Origin: JAGVSR01 sp963708775 | GTDB taxonomy: Bacteria > Pseudomonadota > Alphaproteobacteria > Rhizobiales > Hyphomicrobiaceae | Assembly: GCA_963708775.1 (NCBI GenBank) | Contig: CAVPTI010000013.1 | Coordinates: forward strand, 92,582 to 156,581 | Length of the DNA: 64,000 bases | Direction of reading: 5' to 3' | In this document: positions 17,977-27,395 of the stretch, piece by piece | How the letters are laid out: each line of letters begins with the position of its first letter | How positions within the stretch are numbered: position 1 is the stretch's first letter | Notes under the pieces: model-generated | Told to the model about the DNA's origin: nothing | What the model saw: only the letters and a program-made list of their open reading frames with translations | Databases searched by the model: none | Made by a program: the position numbers and the translations under genes

Positions 17977-20900
17977 TCAGACGGCGAAGTCGTCCGGCTG
18001 CAGCAGGGACTTTGCGATATTCAGAAGCGTGATGGAGGAATCTGTATCCGTGTCTCGGATGACGCTGTTCTGCCCGACCTGTTGAGTATTTGCGAGAATG
18101 TCGAAGAAGGACTGGAAACCCAGATCGCGGACATCGATCACATCCCCATTTCTCCGCGGTCCAAGCAGCAACTGAAAGTCTTCGATGATGTCATGTCCAA
18201 ACTGACCCCGGAAAACAAACACGTCCTGCCCAGAGCCGCCGGAAAGAATCTCATTGGCCGCAGTTCCGATGATGCGGTCGTTTCCGGCGCCGGTTTCGAT
18301 GCGTTCCAGTCCAGTGACGGCGATCGCAGAAAGATCGACGATATCAGCGCCCCCGCCCGTCCGCAGGATATCAACGCCTTCTCCAAGGTCGATGGACTCG
18401 ATTGAGATAATGTCGTCGGTGCCGTGGCTAAGAAGCAGAATGTCGGCACCGGCCGACCCCCTTATGGTGTCAAAGCCTGCTCCGCCGTCAAAGCTATCGC
18501 TGCCCTGCCGTCCCGAAAACACGAACGTATCATTGCCGAGCCCGCCAGCGAGAACGTCATTTCCTGCACCGCCGAGGATCACGTCATCGCCGGCGGATCC
18601 TGTGATGCGATCCCCGCCGCCGCCGGCTTCGATCTGCTCGACACTGGTCAACGTGACGCCAGAAAGGTCGAGCACGTTTGCGGAGCCATCAAGCCTCAGG
18701 ATGTCGAACCCGTCGCCGCCATCAATGGCTTCAATCCCGATCAAAAGACCCGTGCTTCCGCGGAGTCCGATGATGTCATCGCCGCTGCTGCCCCGAATGG
18801 TATCGAACCCATCACCTCCATTGTAGGCGTCCGATCCTGCATTGCCGCTGACAAAGAACACATCATCGCCGCCGAGCCCGGAGAGATCGTCGCTGCCCCG
18901 CCCGCCGGTGATGCTGTCGTTGCCCGCCCCACCTGTCAGAACATCGCGACCGGCCGTGCCGACGAGTGTGACGCCCGGCGTGTTGCCGGTAACGGAAACA
19001 ACGAAGGTCGTACTGGTTGACGCGATGCTATCGCTGGCCGTCACCCGGATTTCGATATTGCCGCTGAAGTCGGGAGGCGGCGTTCCCTGAAACTGCCGCG
19101 TCGCAGCGTTGAACGTGAGCCACGAAGGAAGTGCGCTGCCATCCGCACGATCGGCGGAGTAGAACAGTGGATGCCCATCCGCATCGCTGAATGTGTCGAC
19201 GGGGATGGTGTAAGCGAAATCTTGACCCGCATTGATCTGCTGGTTAGCGAGCGCGGCGCCAGTAAGCGCAGGCTCCGCGTTCGGCACGATGGTCACGTTA
19301 GCCGCCGCTGTCGTTTGTCCGCCGCGCCCGTCGGACACTGTGTATGTGAACGTGACGAGACCGGTATATCCTTGGGCAGCCAGAACAGTGACGTCCCCGT
19401 TGGGGGTGACCGAAACAACGGCGCCCAAGGTGGTCGATGAGGCGGCAACGATGGTGAGCGGATCTCCGTCGACATCCCGATCGTTGGCAAGCAGTTGCGA
19501 ACCGGGGATCACGACATCCCGCGTGTAACTGAAGAACCCATCGTCGGCGCCTGCGATCGGCGCGTCATTGATCAGTGGTCCGGATTGCAGCGCCACGACG
19601 GTGAGAAACGCTGAATCCCAGATCGTTTCATCGTCGAATCCGACCGCGTCGATCGAACCGCCGGCGAAGAAGTTGTCGAGGACCACTCGCCCGCCATCTG
19701 CCAGTCTGAGCACGACATCCGAGAGATCACTCGACTGGAATACGCCAACATCTGCCGAGCCAAACCCGACGAAGCGCAACACATCCCAATCTGAGGCATC
19801 ACTCGATGCGAGAATGACGTCGATGCCGTCACCAGCCTGATAAACATATGTGTCGCTGCCGAGGCCGCCATCGAGCACGTCGTCTCCGCCAGCGCCCACC
19901 AGCGTGTCGTCGCCGCCCAGTCCGTTGAGAACATCCGCGTTGTCTGAGCCGGTCAGCCGATTGCCGGCTGTATTGCCCTGACCGAACGCGGCGTCACCGG
20001 TAAGGCTGAGGTGTTCGACATGATCCGGCAGCGAGTAGGCGGCGGAGGAGATGACGGTATCGATGCCGGAGTTTTGTAGTTCAACGACCAAATCGCTGGC
20101 CGAGTCGACGATATACCGATCATTGCCGCCACCACCCGCCATGATGTCGTCGCCCGCACCACCATCGAGTATGTCTCGGCCGCGGCCGCCCGTTAGTTCG
20201 TCATTGCCTCCAAACCCGAACAGGTCGGCTCCACCGGAGAACGCAGTTCGTGCAGCCGCAGTGGCCACCGCCAGCACATCGGCGTCGTCTGTCCCTGAAA
20301 TGAGATCTCGCGTGTCGGTTTCGCCCTCCGGAGGACGATCGAAGATGGGCGTCTCCGGCTCGGCCTCCAAAGCGTCCTTCAGAAAGGTCCCGCCCGCTTG
20401 CTCGAACTGAGCCGTATTCCAAAGTTTCGAGGCATCGGGCGTGCCAGACCCAGCTGGAAATGGAAACGGCAACTCGTCTCCAAGCTCATAGAAATTGATT
20501 CCGAGCATGCCTTCTTGGAAATTGACAATGCGAACCACAGCCTCAGTGGCGAACTCGAAGTCGTATTCCTGGTAAGTGAAATCCTGCCCCTCAAGCGTCA
20601 GGAACATGGGATCGAAAGCGTAACTCCCGCTGTAGATATGAATCAGCAAATCGGCGCCGTCGCGATTGAACAGGATTTGATTGGTGATGTTGACCGCGGC
20701 CCCAGTCGCATCAGCGACCGAATCGTCGAGCGGCACTTGCCCAATGAGATAGAAGTACCCTGCCGCCGCCGTGCCGTTGAATGCACCAGGACCGCCGTTC
20801 TGCGGCAGCATATCGAATGAAGCGCCGCCTATGGTCGGGGTGACAGCGCCGAGAACTGGAAGGAGGAGCGATCCCTCGAATGCTCCACCCTCAGGCGTGA

Positions 20901-22323
20901 GGAAGTTGTACGGGACGAAGAAGCGGTCAGAAGCGTCGGCGTCTGCGATGACAAATTCGAGGCTTCTGTCTGGCCCCGACGACGCAGATAGTATGAACGT
21001 ATCTGCGCCCGCACCTCCTGAGGCGAACGAGCGCCCGCTGCCCGACACGATGGTGTCGTTGCCGTCCCCGCCTGACATCTCAATGTCGAAACCGAGCGGA
21101 CTGACACCCGATAGCGGTGTAGCAAAGCGTCCGCTGATCAGGTCATCGCCGGCGCTCCCCTCCACCGATGTCATCGTCGAGCTGGCGTAAATGCGGTCAT
21201 CTCCGGCCGATCCGATCAATCGTTCCAGCGAGCTGACCCAGATCCGGTCTCCGTCTGCAAATGTGCCTTCTTCGGTTTCGGACCCGATGAGAACCACATC
21301 CGCGCGGTCCGATGGTGCGAGCATGAGGCTCGATGTTCGAGCGGAGAAATCAAGCGTGTCGCCGCTGCTTTGCCGTTCCTGGCCTTTCAAATCGAAAAAT
21401 GGTTGGGTCTCTTCGAAGCGCACGCCTTCGCCCAGAATCAGGGTGTCACTGCGATCGTCCCATCGGATGTCTTCGATAGAGAAGAGTTTATCGATACCGG
21501 TCGCATGAATGGCAATGAATTGCGGACGCAAATGAGGAACAGGCGAGTCGACACCCTCAAAGGTTACGACACCGACGCCGGTGTAATCGACTGCGTCCGT
21601 GCCATCCTCGTCGTAATCCAGTCCGGGTTGGCCGCCGTGGTAGACGTGACTGCCCGCAGTCCAAAGAAAAACGTCGTCTCCCCGTCCGCCGTAAAACTTC
21701 TCGGTCTGAGACGTGCTCTGCGTCCCCTCGAGTGTGTCGTCCCCGTCGCCTGAAAGAATGGTATTGAACGAGAACGCAAGGGTCAGTTGATCATCATCCG
21801 ACGTGCCAAAGAGAGTTCGTGTCCCGACGGTGAACGTGAGGAACGTGAACGGTAGGTTCTCGGCAATGTCGACGCCGATGTAAAAGAGTAGCGATGCGAC
21901 AATCGAGGATGAGTTCGCGATCGGCAACGGGCTGAATTCTAGATTGAAGGCGAAGTAGGGATACCCCTGGCTTTCGATGTCACGCGCCACCGCGGCCATC
22001 AACCCCCACTCGGAAAGGGGATCCGTGCTCTGGATGATCCGAGATCCGCGCCACCACGGATACTGAATGGCATCCAGCAACTCTTGCGGGGTGAGTCCGC
22101 CATTCGCGGCCGACAGCGTCGTGACACCATCGGCACCGTCGACGCCGACGGTGACAGTGCCATCGGGATTGGAGTCCCGCGTGCCTTCCATCACCCACCA
22201 GCGATCTTGAAACTCGCCGTAGTCGAGCGGGTCCTGCTGGTACACAAGCATCAGGTGATCCGCCCTGATCCGCCACAGACCCATCTCCTGAATCGGCACG
22301 CGTTCAATGCGGATGTTACCCAT
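17977..22323 (-). CDS. giant RTX calcium-binding protein, likely type I secreted
   Basis: A 1448-residue acidic protein without signal peptide. GGxGxDxx nonapeptide repeats, which bind calcium, occur in clusters near residues 184-228, 364-443, 673-738 (GGAGDDIMAGGGGNDRYIVD), 791-836 and 1118-1390. A haemolysin-type associated domain (VLRLADGGRVVLDNFFAGG) lies near 840-905. A cadherin-like domain near 916-1010 starts NDAPIAGADDGFF and carries LLANDRDVDGDPLTIVAA; a second Ig-like/cadherin domain spans about 1016-1112 (PSWLTFNAATRQFQGTPPPD). The C-terminus (DVFVFRGQFGHDIIEDFQ ... LLNIAKSLLQPDDFAV) resembles a type I secretion signal. GGAGG lies about 7 bases before the ATG. Its activity is unknown: no protease HExxH motif was seen. 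No HlyB/HlyD/TolC genes are nearby. Confidence 0.9.
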   Translation of the reverse strand: MGNIRIERVPIQEMGLWRIRADHLMLVYQQDPLDYGEFQDRWWVMEGTRDSNPDGTVTVGVDGADGVTTLSAANGGLTPQELLDAIQYPWWRGSRIIQSTDPLSEWGLMAAVARDIESQGYPYFAFNLEFSPLPIANSSSIVASLLFYIGVDIAENLPFTFLTFTVGTRTLFGTSDDDQLTLAFSFNTILSGDGDDTLEGTQSTSQTEKFYGGRGDDVFLWTAGSHVYHGGQPGLDYDEDGTDAVDYTGVGVVTFEGVDSPVPHLRPQFIAIHATGIDKLFSIEDIRWDDRSDTLILGEGVRFEETQPFFDLKGQERQSSGDTLDFSARTSSLMLAPSDRADVVLIGSETEEGTFADGDRIWVSSLERLIGSAGDDRIYASSTMTSVEGSAGDDLISGRFATPLSGVSPLGFDIEMSGGDGNDTIVSGSGRSFASGGAGADTFILSASSGPDRSLEFVIADADASDRFFVPYNFLTPEGGAFEGSLLLPVLGAVTPTIGGASFDMLPQNGGPGAFNGTAAAGYFYLIGQVPLDDSVADATGAAVNITNQILFNRDGADLLIHIYSGSYAFDPMFLTLEGQDFTYQEYDFEFATEAVVRIVNFQEGMLGINFYELGDELPFPFPAGSGTPDASKLWNTAQFEQAGGTFLKDALEAEPETPIFDRPPEGETDTRDLISGTDDADVLAVATAAARTAFSGGADLFGFGGNDELTGGRGRDILDGGAGDDIMAGGGGNDRYIVDSASDLVVELQNSGIDTVISSAAYSLPDHVEHLSLTGDAAFGQGNTAGNRLTGSDNADVLNGLGGDDTLVGAGGDDVLDGGLGSDTYVYQAGDGIDVILASSDASDWDVLRFVGFGSADVGVFQSSDLSDVVLRLADGGRVVLDNFFAGGSIDAVGFDDETIWDSAFLTVVALQSGPLINDAPIAGADDGFFSYTRDVVIPGSQLLANDRDVDGDPLTIVAASSTTLGAVVSVTPNGDVTVLAAQGYTGLVTFTYTVSDGRGGQTTAAANVTIVPNAEPALTGAALANQQINAGQDFAYTIPVDTFSDADGHPLFYSADRADGSALPSWLTFNAATRQFQGTPPPDFSGNIEIRVTASDSIASTSTTFVVSVTGNTPGVTLVGTAGRDVLTGGAGNDSITGGRGSDDLSGLGGDDVFFVSGNAGSDAYNGGDGFDTIRGSSGDDIIGLRGSTGLLIGIEAIDGGDGFDILRLDGSANVLDLSGVTLTSVEQIEAGGGGDRITGSAGDDVILGGAGNDVLAGGLGNDTFVFSGRQGSDSFDGGAGFDTIRGSAGADILLLSHGTDDIISIESIDLGEGVDILRTGGGADIVDLSAIAVTGLERIETGAGNDRIIGTAANEILSGGSGQDVFVFRGQFGHDIIEDFQLLLGPRRNGDVIDVRDLGFQSFFDILANTQQVGQNSVIRDTDTDSSITLLNIAKSLLQPDDFAV

Positions 22324-22896
22324 GAAGGACCTCCGGAGATGCGATCAGATTTGGTTGATGAGTACGGTGGGTTCGCTGGCGGCCGTATTGCATTTGGGCG
22401 GCAAGGGCAGCGAACGGGAAGCCTGACGGGCGTCGGCGAGAGCCGACTTCACAACGATGACTTGCGGATCAACGCACATGAACAAGGTGCCCTCAGCAGC
22501 GTCCGAATTCGGCTGCCCACGGCGCGCCTACGCACAGCCAGAGATTGTGCTGGCTCGCCATCCGCCCGGGGCTAGCAGGGTTAACTGAACATCAATCATA
22601 TTGAGACCACATCGACGGACAAGTCAATGCTCTGTATAGAAATTAAAAAAGCCGAGGCTTTTCAGGGGGTAAATGATCGATGATTACGTTTGGTGGTCAT
22701 TCGCGTCGACATGGGACGTATGCGCGAGGCAGAAATAAACTTCGGGACCAACGGGCGTTTACACCACCGGGTGCTATCTAAAATTGCGATCCGTGACCAA
22801 AGTCCGGTCTGAAGCAAGACAGCAGCCGGATGCCCCGGTCCCGTTCGGAACCGAGAGTGGTCACTCCCAGCCGCAGCCGTCAACGCTTGCTCGCGT
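22324..22896. other. intergenic region upstream of the RTX gene
   Basis: About 570 bases between the RTX gene start and the HdeD gene end. The minus strand must hold the RTX promoter. AAAGCCGAGGCTTT near 22650 is a short hairpin that could end transcription from the HdeD side. I see no other gene in it; the open frames here are short and have no family features. Confidence 0.5.
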
Positions 22897-23427
22897 TCAT
22901 TCCGTGGCTTTGACAAACGCCAGCAACGACGCACCTTCGACAATCAAGTTGACGCCGACGAGAACGCCCAGAGCCCAGGCGGCCGAGAACGGGAAGTTGG
23001 TGTAGAGCATGCCCGCGATGAGAATCGACAAAATCCCACTCAGAATGAGAAACCAACGTCCTTCATTGACCTTGAAGGCCCAGAAGATCTTCGCGATGCC
23101 AGCGACGAACAAAGCGACAATGGCGAACAGCGTCAGCGTCGTGAGCCCAAGCAGCGGATGAGCAAAGATGACGAGACCAGCGACGATGCTGATCACCGCT
23201 AGGAGCATCAGGCCGATCGTCCCGGACCATCGCTCGCTCTTGAAGGCTGCGAATGCCTCAAGCACGCCGCTTATGAGGAAATTAGCCCCAAGCACGAGCG
23301 TAACGACAAGCCCGGCGATGAGGGGTGAAAACAAGGCGAGAATGCCGAGCGCTATGGCGATGAATGCAGCAAGCTTGAGCGGCCAGCGGGTGTCCTCTGT
23401 CAAGGTCGTGCGATCTACCATGGTCAT
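22897..23427 (-). CDS. HdeD/DUF308 membrane protein
   Basis: A 176-residue protein of the HdeD/DUF308 family, linked in enterobacteria to acid resistance. It has about six hydrophobic helices, with two similar halves (FIAIALGILALFSPLIAGLV, GLMLLAVISIVAGLVIFAHP and ILSGILSILIAGMLYTNFP). The start MTMVDRT could be either of two close Met codons. The gene is divergent from bactofilin. No specific substrate is known. Confidence 0.88.
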   Translation of the reverse strand: MTMVDRTTLTEDTRWPLKLAAFIAIALGILALFSPLIAGLVVTLVLGANFLISGVLEAFAAFKSERWSGTIGLMLLAVISIVAGLVIFAHPLLGLTTLTLFAIVALFVAGIAKIFWAFKVNEGRWFLILSGILSILIAGMLYTNFPFSAAWALGVLVGVNLIVEGASLLAFVKATE

Positions 23428-23653
23428 GAAAATGCCTCCTGATCAAAACCCCTAATGTGGCCAGCATAACATGGCCGGAGCCGGAAACCGAAACTTCGCC
23501 CAGCCGGCGGTTCACTCGAAAGATTAATGGCGGAGGACGATCGCCCGCATTTGTCGCCCAGCTGGGAATAACGAGAGGCCCGCAGCCGTTGAATACCCGT
23601 GCGCACCGGCCCCGCGCCAAGTTGGCCGAAATGTCGAGAGGGAGTTCAACGCT

Positions 23654-24151
23654 ATGGCGAATCCGCAGCCCGCACAAAATTCGGGAATGCTGTCGATGGG
23701 GATGGGGCTTCGAACGACGCCGCCTCCGACACCGGGCTCGCCCTTTGCGACGTCAGTGAACCAGAGTTCGGGCCTTTCAGTGATCGGTACCGACCTCACG
23801 ATACTTGGGCAAAACATTGCGATCATCTCGCAGAACAAGCTGCAGATCGACGGCGACGTCCGCGGTGATGTGGTGGGCAAGCAGGTCACGATCAGCAGCG
23901 AGGGATCCGTCGTCGGGACCGTCTCGGCCGAAAAAATCGAGGTGCACGGCGGCATCCGCGGCGCCATCCGCGCCGCCGTCGTCATCGTGCATCCGACAGC
24001 CCAGGTCGATGCCGATATCCTGCATCAATCGCTGTCGGTGGCGGAAGGCGCTCTGCTCGAAGGCAGCCTCAGGAAGTCGAAAGATCCGGGCGAGCTCGTG
24101 CCCAATCTGGATCCGGCAACCTACGCCTCCAAAGGCGGAGCGCTCGTATAA
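23654..24151 (+). CDS. bactofilin
   Basis: Bactofilins polymerise without nucleotides into cytoskeletal filaments that place cell-wall enzymes; in stalked alphaproteobacteria they act in stalk or cell-shape formation. The 165-residue protein has an unstructured N-terminus, then a beta-helix core of short repeats: LSVIGTDLTILGQN, LQIDGDVRGDVVGKQVTIS, VVGTVSAEKIEVHGGIRGAI and VIVHPTAQVDADILHQ. The size is typical. It is divergent from the HdeD gene and convergent with a CNNM protein. Confidence 0.93.
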   Translation: MANPQPAQNSGMLSMGMGLRTTPPPTPGSPFATSVNQSSGLSVIGTDLTILGQNIAIISQNKLQIDGDVRGDVVGKQVTISSEGSVVGTVSAEKIEVHGGIRGAIRAAVVIVHPTAQVDADILHQSLSVAEGALLEGSLRKSKDPGELVPNLDPATYASKGGALV

Positions 24152-24160
24152 CAGGGGGGC

Positions 24161-24189
24161 AGCCGCGCGGTCACTCAAGCCGCGCGGCT
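24161..24189. terminator. hairpin between bactofilin and CNNM gene ends
   Basis: A perfect 10-bp stem, AGCCGCGCGG/CCGCGCGGCT, with a 9-base loop. It overlaps the stop of the minus-strand CNNM gene. No T run follows on either side, so it may act as a pause or mRNA-end barrier rather than a classical terminator. Confidence 0.5.
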
Positions 24190-25471
24190 GACGAGAACTT
24201 TGTCAATGCGACGGCCATCGAGATCGACCACCTCGAACCGCCAGCGGCCGTGCTCGAACGTCTCGCCGACATCGGGCAACCGGTGCAGCGCATTGAGCAC
24301 AAATCCAGCCACCGTTTCGTAATCGGCATTCGGATCCAGCGGGATCGCGATCTTTTCTGCGAACTCGTCCACAGGCATCCAGCCCGCGACGAGAAATGAT
24401 CCGTCATGCCGCACGACGAAGGCCGGCTCATCCTCGCCTTCTTCCTGGAATGCGCCGGTGATGGCCTCCAGCACGTCATTTGCGGTAATGATGCCTTCAA
24501 AATGGCCATACTCATCGAAGACCAGTGCCATGTGCACCGTTGACGCGCGGATGGCCTTCACAACGTCCAATGCGCGCGTGTTGTCACTCACGATGGGCGC
24601 CGTTTGAATGTCGGCGATGGCGCGGATGTCGTCCGGAAATCCAGCTGCTGCGTGCGCCGCCATCCGGTCGTAAAGAACCTTCACCGTCACGACGCCGACG
24701 ATCGTATCAGCTTCTCCATCTTGCACCGGCAGCCGCGAACGCTTCGTTGCGCGCAGCTTGGCGAGGATCTCCTCCGGCTCATCCGTGAGATCGAGGATCT
24801 CCACGTCGCGTCGCGGCGTCATCAGTCCGGTCGCCGTGCGATCCGCGAGCCGCATGACGCCCGAGATCATGTCCTTCTCTTCCAGATTCCAGCACACCGG
24901 CACTTTCCGCTTCGGCAATGATGGTTTTTACTTCATCTTCCGTCATGCGCTGCGCGGCTTCGCCGTGCTGACCCAGGACGCGCAGCAGCACTTTGCCTGA
25001 GGCATCGAGCAGCCACACGAGCGGGGCCGAGAGCCGCGACAGCAGTGACATCGCCGGTGCCACGCGCACGGCCACCCGCTCCGGATCGCGCAGCGCAATC
25101 TGCTTTGGCACCAACTCCCCGACGATCAATGAGAGATAGGTGATGATGATCACCACACTCATGACGCCGATCGTGTCGCCCGCCCGATCTGACAATCCAA
25201 GCGTCTTGAGCCATTCACCGAGGCGAGCGCCGAGCGTCGCGCCGGAAATCGCGCCTGAAAGCACACCAACGAGCGTGATGCCGATTTGCACCGTGGAGAG
25301 GAACCGGCCGGGGTCTTCGGCGAGGCGCAGCGCGGTTGCGGCACCCGCCGAACCCTGAGCACGCATCACCGAAAGGCGTGCGGGCCGCGATGACACCACG
25401 GCCAGCTCGGACATGGCGAGCAAGCCGTTCAAGATGATCAGAACGGCGACGACGGCAATTTCAGTAAACAC
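24175..25471 (-). CDS. CNNM/CBS membrane protein, frameshifted
   Basis: A second member of the CNNM (DUF21-CBS-CorC) family. The N-terminal part has the DUF21 helices (VAVLIILNGLLAMSELAVVS, VGVLSGAISGATLGARLGE, VVIIITYLSLIVGELVPKQI). After MTEDEVKTIIAEAESAGVLE the frame breaks near 24885 and continues in the next frame as EEKDMISGVMRLADRTATGL, with two CBS motifs (VEILDLTDEPEEIL ... VHMALVFDEYGHFEGIITAN) and a C-terminal CorC domain (GFVLNALHRLPDVGE). The shift is net +1, and I treat it as an error. With the break fixed, the length (about 432 residues) is typical. Confidence 0.87.
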
Positions 25472-25606
25472 GAAGATCCAACAAGATACCGGACTGCAAC
25501 AGAATGGCAGGCGGCTTCACGTAACATTATACCAACTGAACGCGAAGGTGCCATCGATGATATGGAGGTGGAGTAGTCGTAGGTGTCGTCGGCTTCGTGA
25601 TTGGCC

Positions 25607-26005
25607 ATGCAATTCAAGATCCCCCGCGCCGGCGAACCGGTCCCTCAGGACTATGCGCGCCTTCTGCACGACGTGGACAAGTTGGCCGAAAACCTCGACC
25701 GGCGGTTCCGCGTCCCCTTAACCAACATCCGCTTCGGCTGGGACCCCGTGGTCGGCTTCGTACCCATCGCCGGCGATCTCGTCACTGCGGCCCTCGCTAT
25801 CCGCATAATTATGACAGCCCGCCGCCTCGGCGCGGATCGGGTACTGTTGCGGCGGATGGCGGGGAACGCGGCCCTCGACATCGGCATCGGTCTCGTGCCC
25901 TTCGTCGGTGCGGTGTTCGACGTGTTCTATCGATCGAACGTCCGCAATGTCGAATTGCTGATGGCCGAGATCAGCCGGCAACGGGCGCCGCAAACTGGCG
26001 AATGA
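25607..26005 (+). CDS. DUF4112 membrane protein
   Basis: A 132-residue protein with the DUF4112 signature: PLTNIRFGWDPVVGFVPIAG then DLVTAALAIRIIMTARRLGA, and later GNAALDIGIGLVPFVGAVFD. It has two hydrophobic segments. ATG 25607 is preferred over TTG 25601. Function of the family is unknown. It is divergent from the CNNM gene and convergent with the flavoprotein gene. Confidence 0.88.
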   Translation: MQFKIPRAGEPVPQDYARLLHDVDKLAENLDRRFRVPLTNIRFGWDPVVGFVPIAGDLVTAALAIRIIMTARRLGADRVLLRRMAGNAALDIGIGLVPFVGAVFDVFYRSNVRNVELLMAEISRQRAPQTGE

Positions 26006-26008
26006 ACG

Positions 26009-26644
26009 CTACGTCGACGCCCAGACTTTGCCCGCACGCGGCGTGTCGATCTGATAATCGCTCACATGCCGCGTGAAGAACGTCTCGCCAAAGCGCCGTG
26101 CTGCCCCGACAGGATCATTCGGATCGCGCACCACATCCCCACGCGCATTCCCGATACCGTGCACGACGCCCGCGAATGAACCACGCGTGTAGCGGGCATA
26201 TTCCTGGATCTGCGACACGATCCCGCCCGACACCATGGGAAACGTCTCCTCGGACGACAGGAGGAGCCCGATGCGCTTTCCCTTCATACCCTCGATGACT
26301 TCGCCCGCCCGCGGGTACGACGCCGCGTAGTAGCAGAACGAGCGATCGAAGAACGCCTTCAATTGCGCCGAAACCCCATACCAGTAGATCGGCGTCGCCG
26401 CGATAAACCCATCGGCCGGCAAAAACTTTTCAAAGAACACCGCACGGAAATTGTCCTCGATCGAGCACTCTCCGTCCGCTGTCCGGCACTGACGACAATC
26501 GCGCAGGAACGCAGCCACCATGTCGTCGGCATAGACGAACTCGACGGTGTGTCCGGAGGCCAAAAGCCCATCGCGCACGGCCTCTGCAAGCATCGCGGAG
26601 TTTCCATTCCGCCGCGGACTTGAAGAGAGGATGAAGGTTTTCAT
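26009..26644 (-). CDS. iron-sulfur flavoprotein-like NAD(P)H FMN reductase
   Basis: A 211-residue flavodoxin-fold protein. The N-terminus FILSSSPRRNGNSAMLAEAV is the FMN phosphate-binding loop. The Cys pattern DCRQCRTADGEC then SIEDN resembles that of Isf-type iron-sulfur flavoproteins, so it may carry a cluster. FIAATPIYWYGVSAQLKAFF and DRSF are typical. Redox partner and substrate cannot be read from the sequence. It is intact. Confidence 0.87.
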   Translation of the reverse strand: MKTFILSSSPRRNGNSAMLAEAVRDGLLASGHTVEFVYADDMVAAFLRDCRQCRTADGECSIEDNFRAVFFEKFLPADGFIAATPIYWYGVSAQLKAFFDRSFCYYAASYPRAGEVIEGMKGKRIGLLLSSEETFPMVSGGIVSQIQEYARYTRGSFAGVVHGIGNARGDVVRDPNDPVGAARRFGETFFTRHVSDYQIDTPRAGKVWAST

Positions 26645-26904
26645 GATGTGAGGATCCAGCGTTGGGGCTCTGAAAGGCGGCCGACATAACCACGCTGCAC
26701 AGGCCCGCGGAAGACCATTTCAAGTGCCCGCTCCCCGCCCGCAGAAAGCATTCCAAGACAATATGTTCCGCAGAGTGATCAAATAAGGGTAAGATGCACA
26801 AACCGGCGGCTTCTTCGCCGGCTGGTCGCTGTTGGGCGGCCGGTACAAACTTTGGGGAAGACAGGGCGACGCCGGTGATCGGCCGCCCTCGGGAGATATA
26901 TGAC

Positions 26905-27192
26905 ATGGATTTGACAAGCATTCTTATTCAGGCCGCAAGCGGCGCGCTGGGCGGCAACGCGGCCGGCACAGCAGCCAAGAACGTGAGCCTCGGCCCGGTC
27001 GGCAACACCATCACAGGCGCTTTGGGTGGCGGACTGCTCGGACCTCTGTTGGCCTCCGTGCTCGGCATGGGCGGCACGGCAGCGGCGAGCGGCCTCGACG
27101 TTAATGCCATCGTCCAGGGCTTCGCCACAGGTGGTGTGAGCGGGGCTCTGACGGCACTCGCGCTCGGTTTCCTCAAGTCGAAGTTCGCTTGA
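26905..27192 (+). CDS. small Gly/Ala-rich hydrophobic protein
   Basis: A 95-residue protein starting MDLTSILIQAASGALGGNAA, with long Gly/Ala/Leu-rich stretches (ITGALGGGLLGPLLASVLGM) and glycine-zipper-like spacing, ending LGFLKSKFA. It probably inserts into membrane. GGGAG stands upstream of the ATG, and a strong terminator follows at 27221, so it forms its own transcript. Similar small proteins are found in Hyphomicrobiales, but I know no function. Confidence 0.78.
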   Translation: MDLTSILIQAASGALGGNAAGTAAKNVSLGPVGNTITGALGGGLLGPLLASVLGMGGTAAASGLDVNAIVQGFATGGVSGALTALALGFLKSKFA

Positions 27193-27220
27193 GCGCCATC
27201 CGGTTTGCAGCATACACGAT

Positions 27221-27251
27221 GCGGCGGAGCGCAGGCCCCGCCGCTTTTTTT
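27221..27251 (+). terminator. intrinsic terminator of the small Gly/Ala-rich gene
   Basis: GCGGCGG pairs with CCGCCGC around a 10-base loop and is followed by seven T. Confidence 0.92.
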
Positions 27252-27395
27252 GTGGCTTGGCGCTGTCGAGCCCGCTGCGCCCGTACTGCTCCCGCCCCCA
27301 CCGCGCAAATTGTGCTGATGGCGTGCAACTGACCGGCCGCATCCGCGTTGGCGGCGGGCGAGCAGGTGCTCGCGCAGCACGCGGGAGCACCCTCG

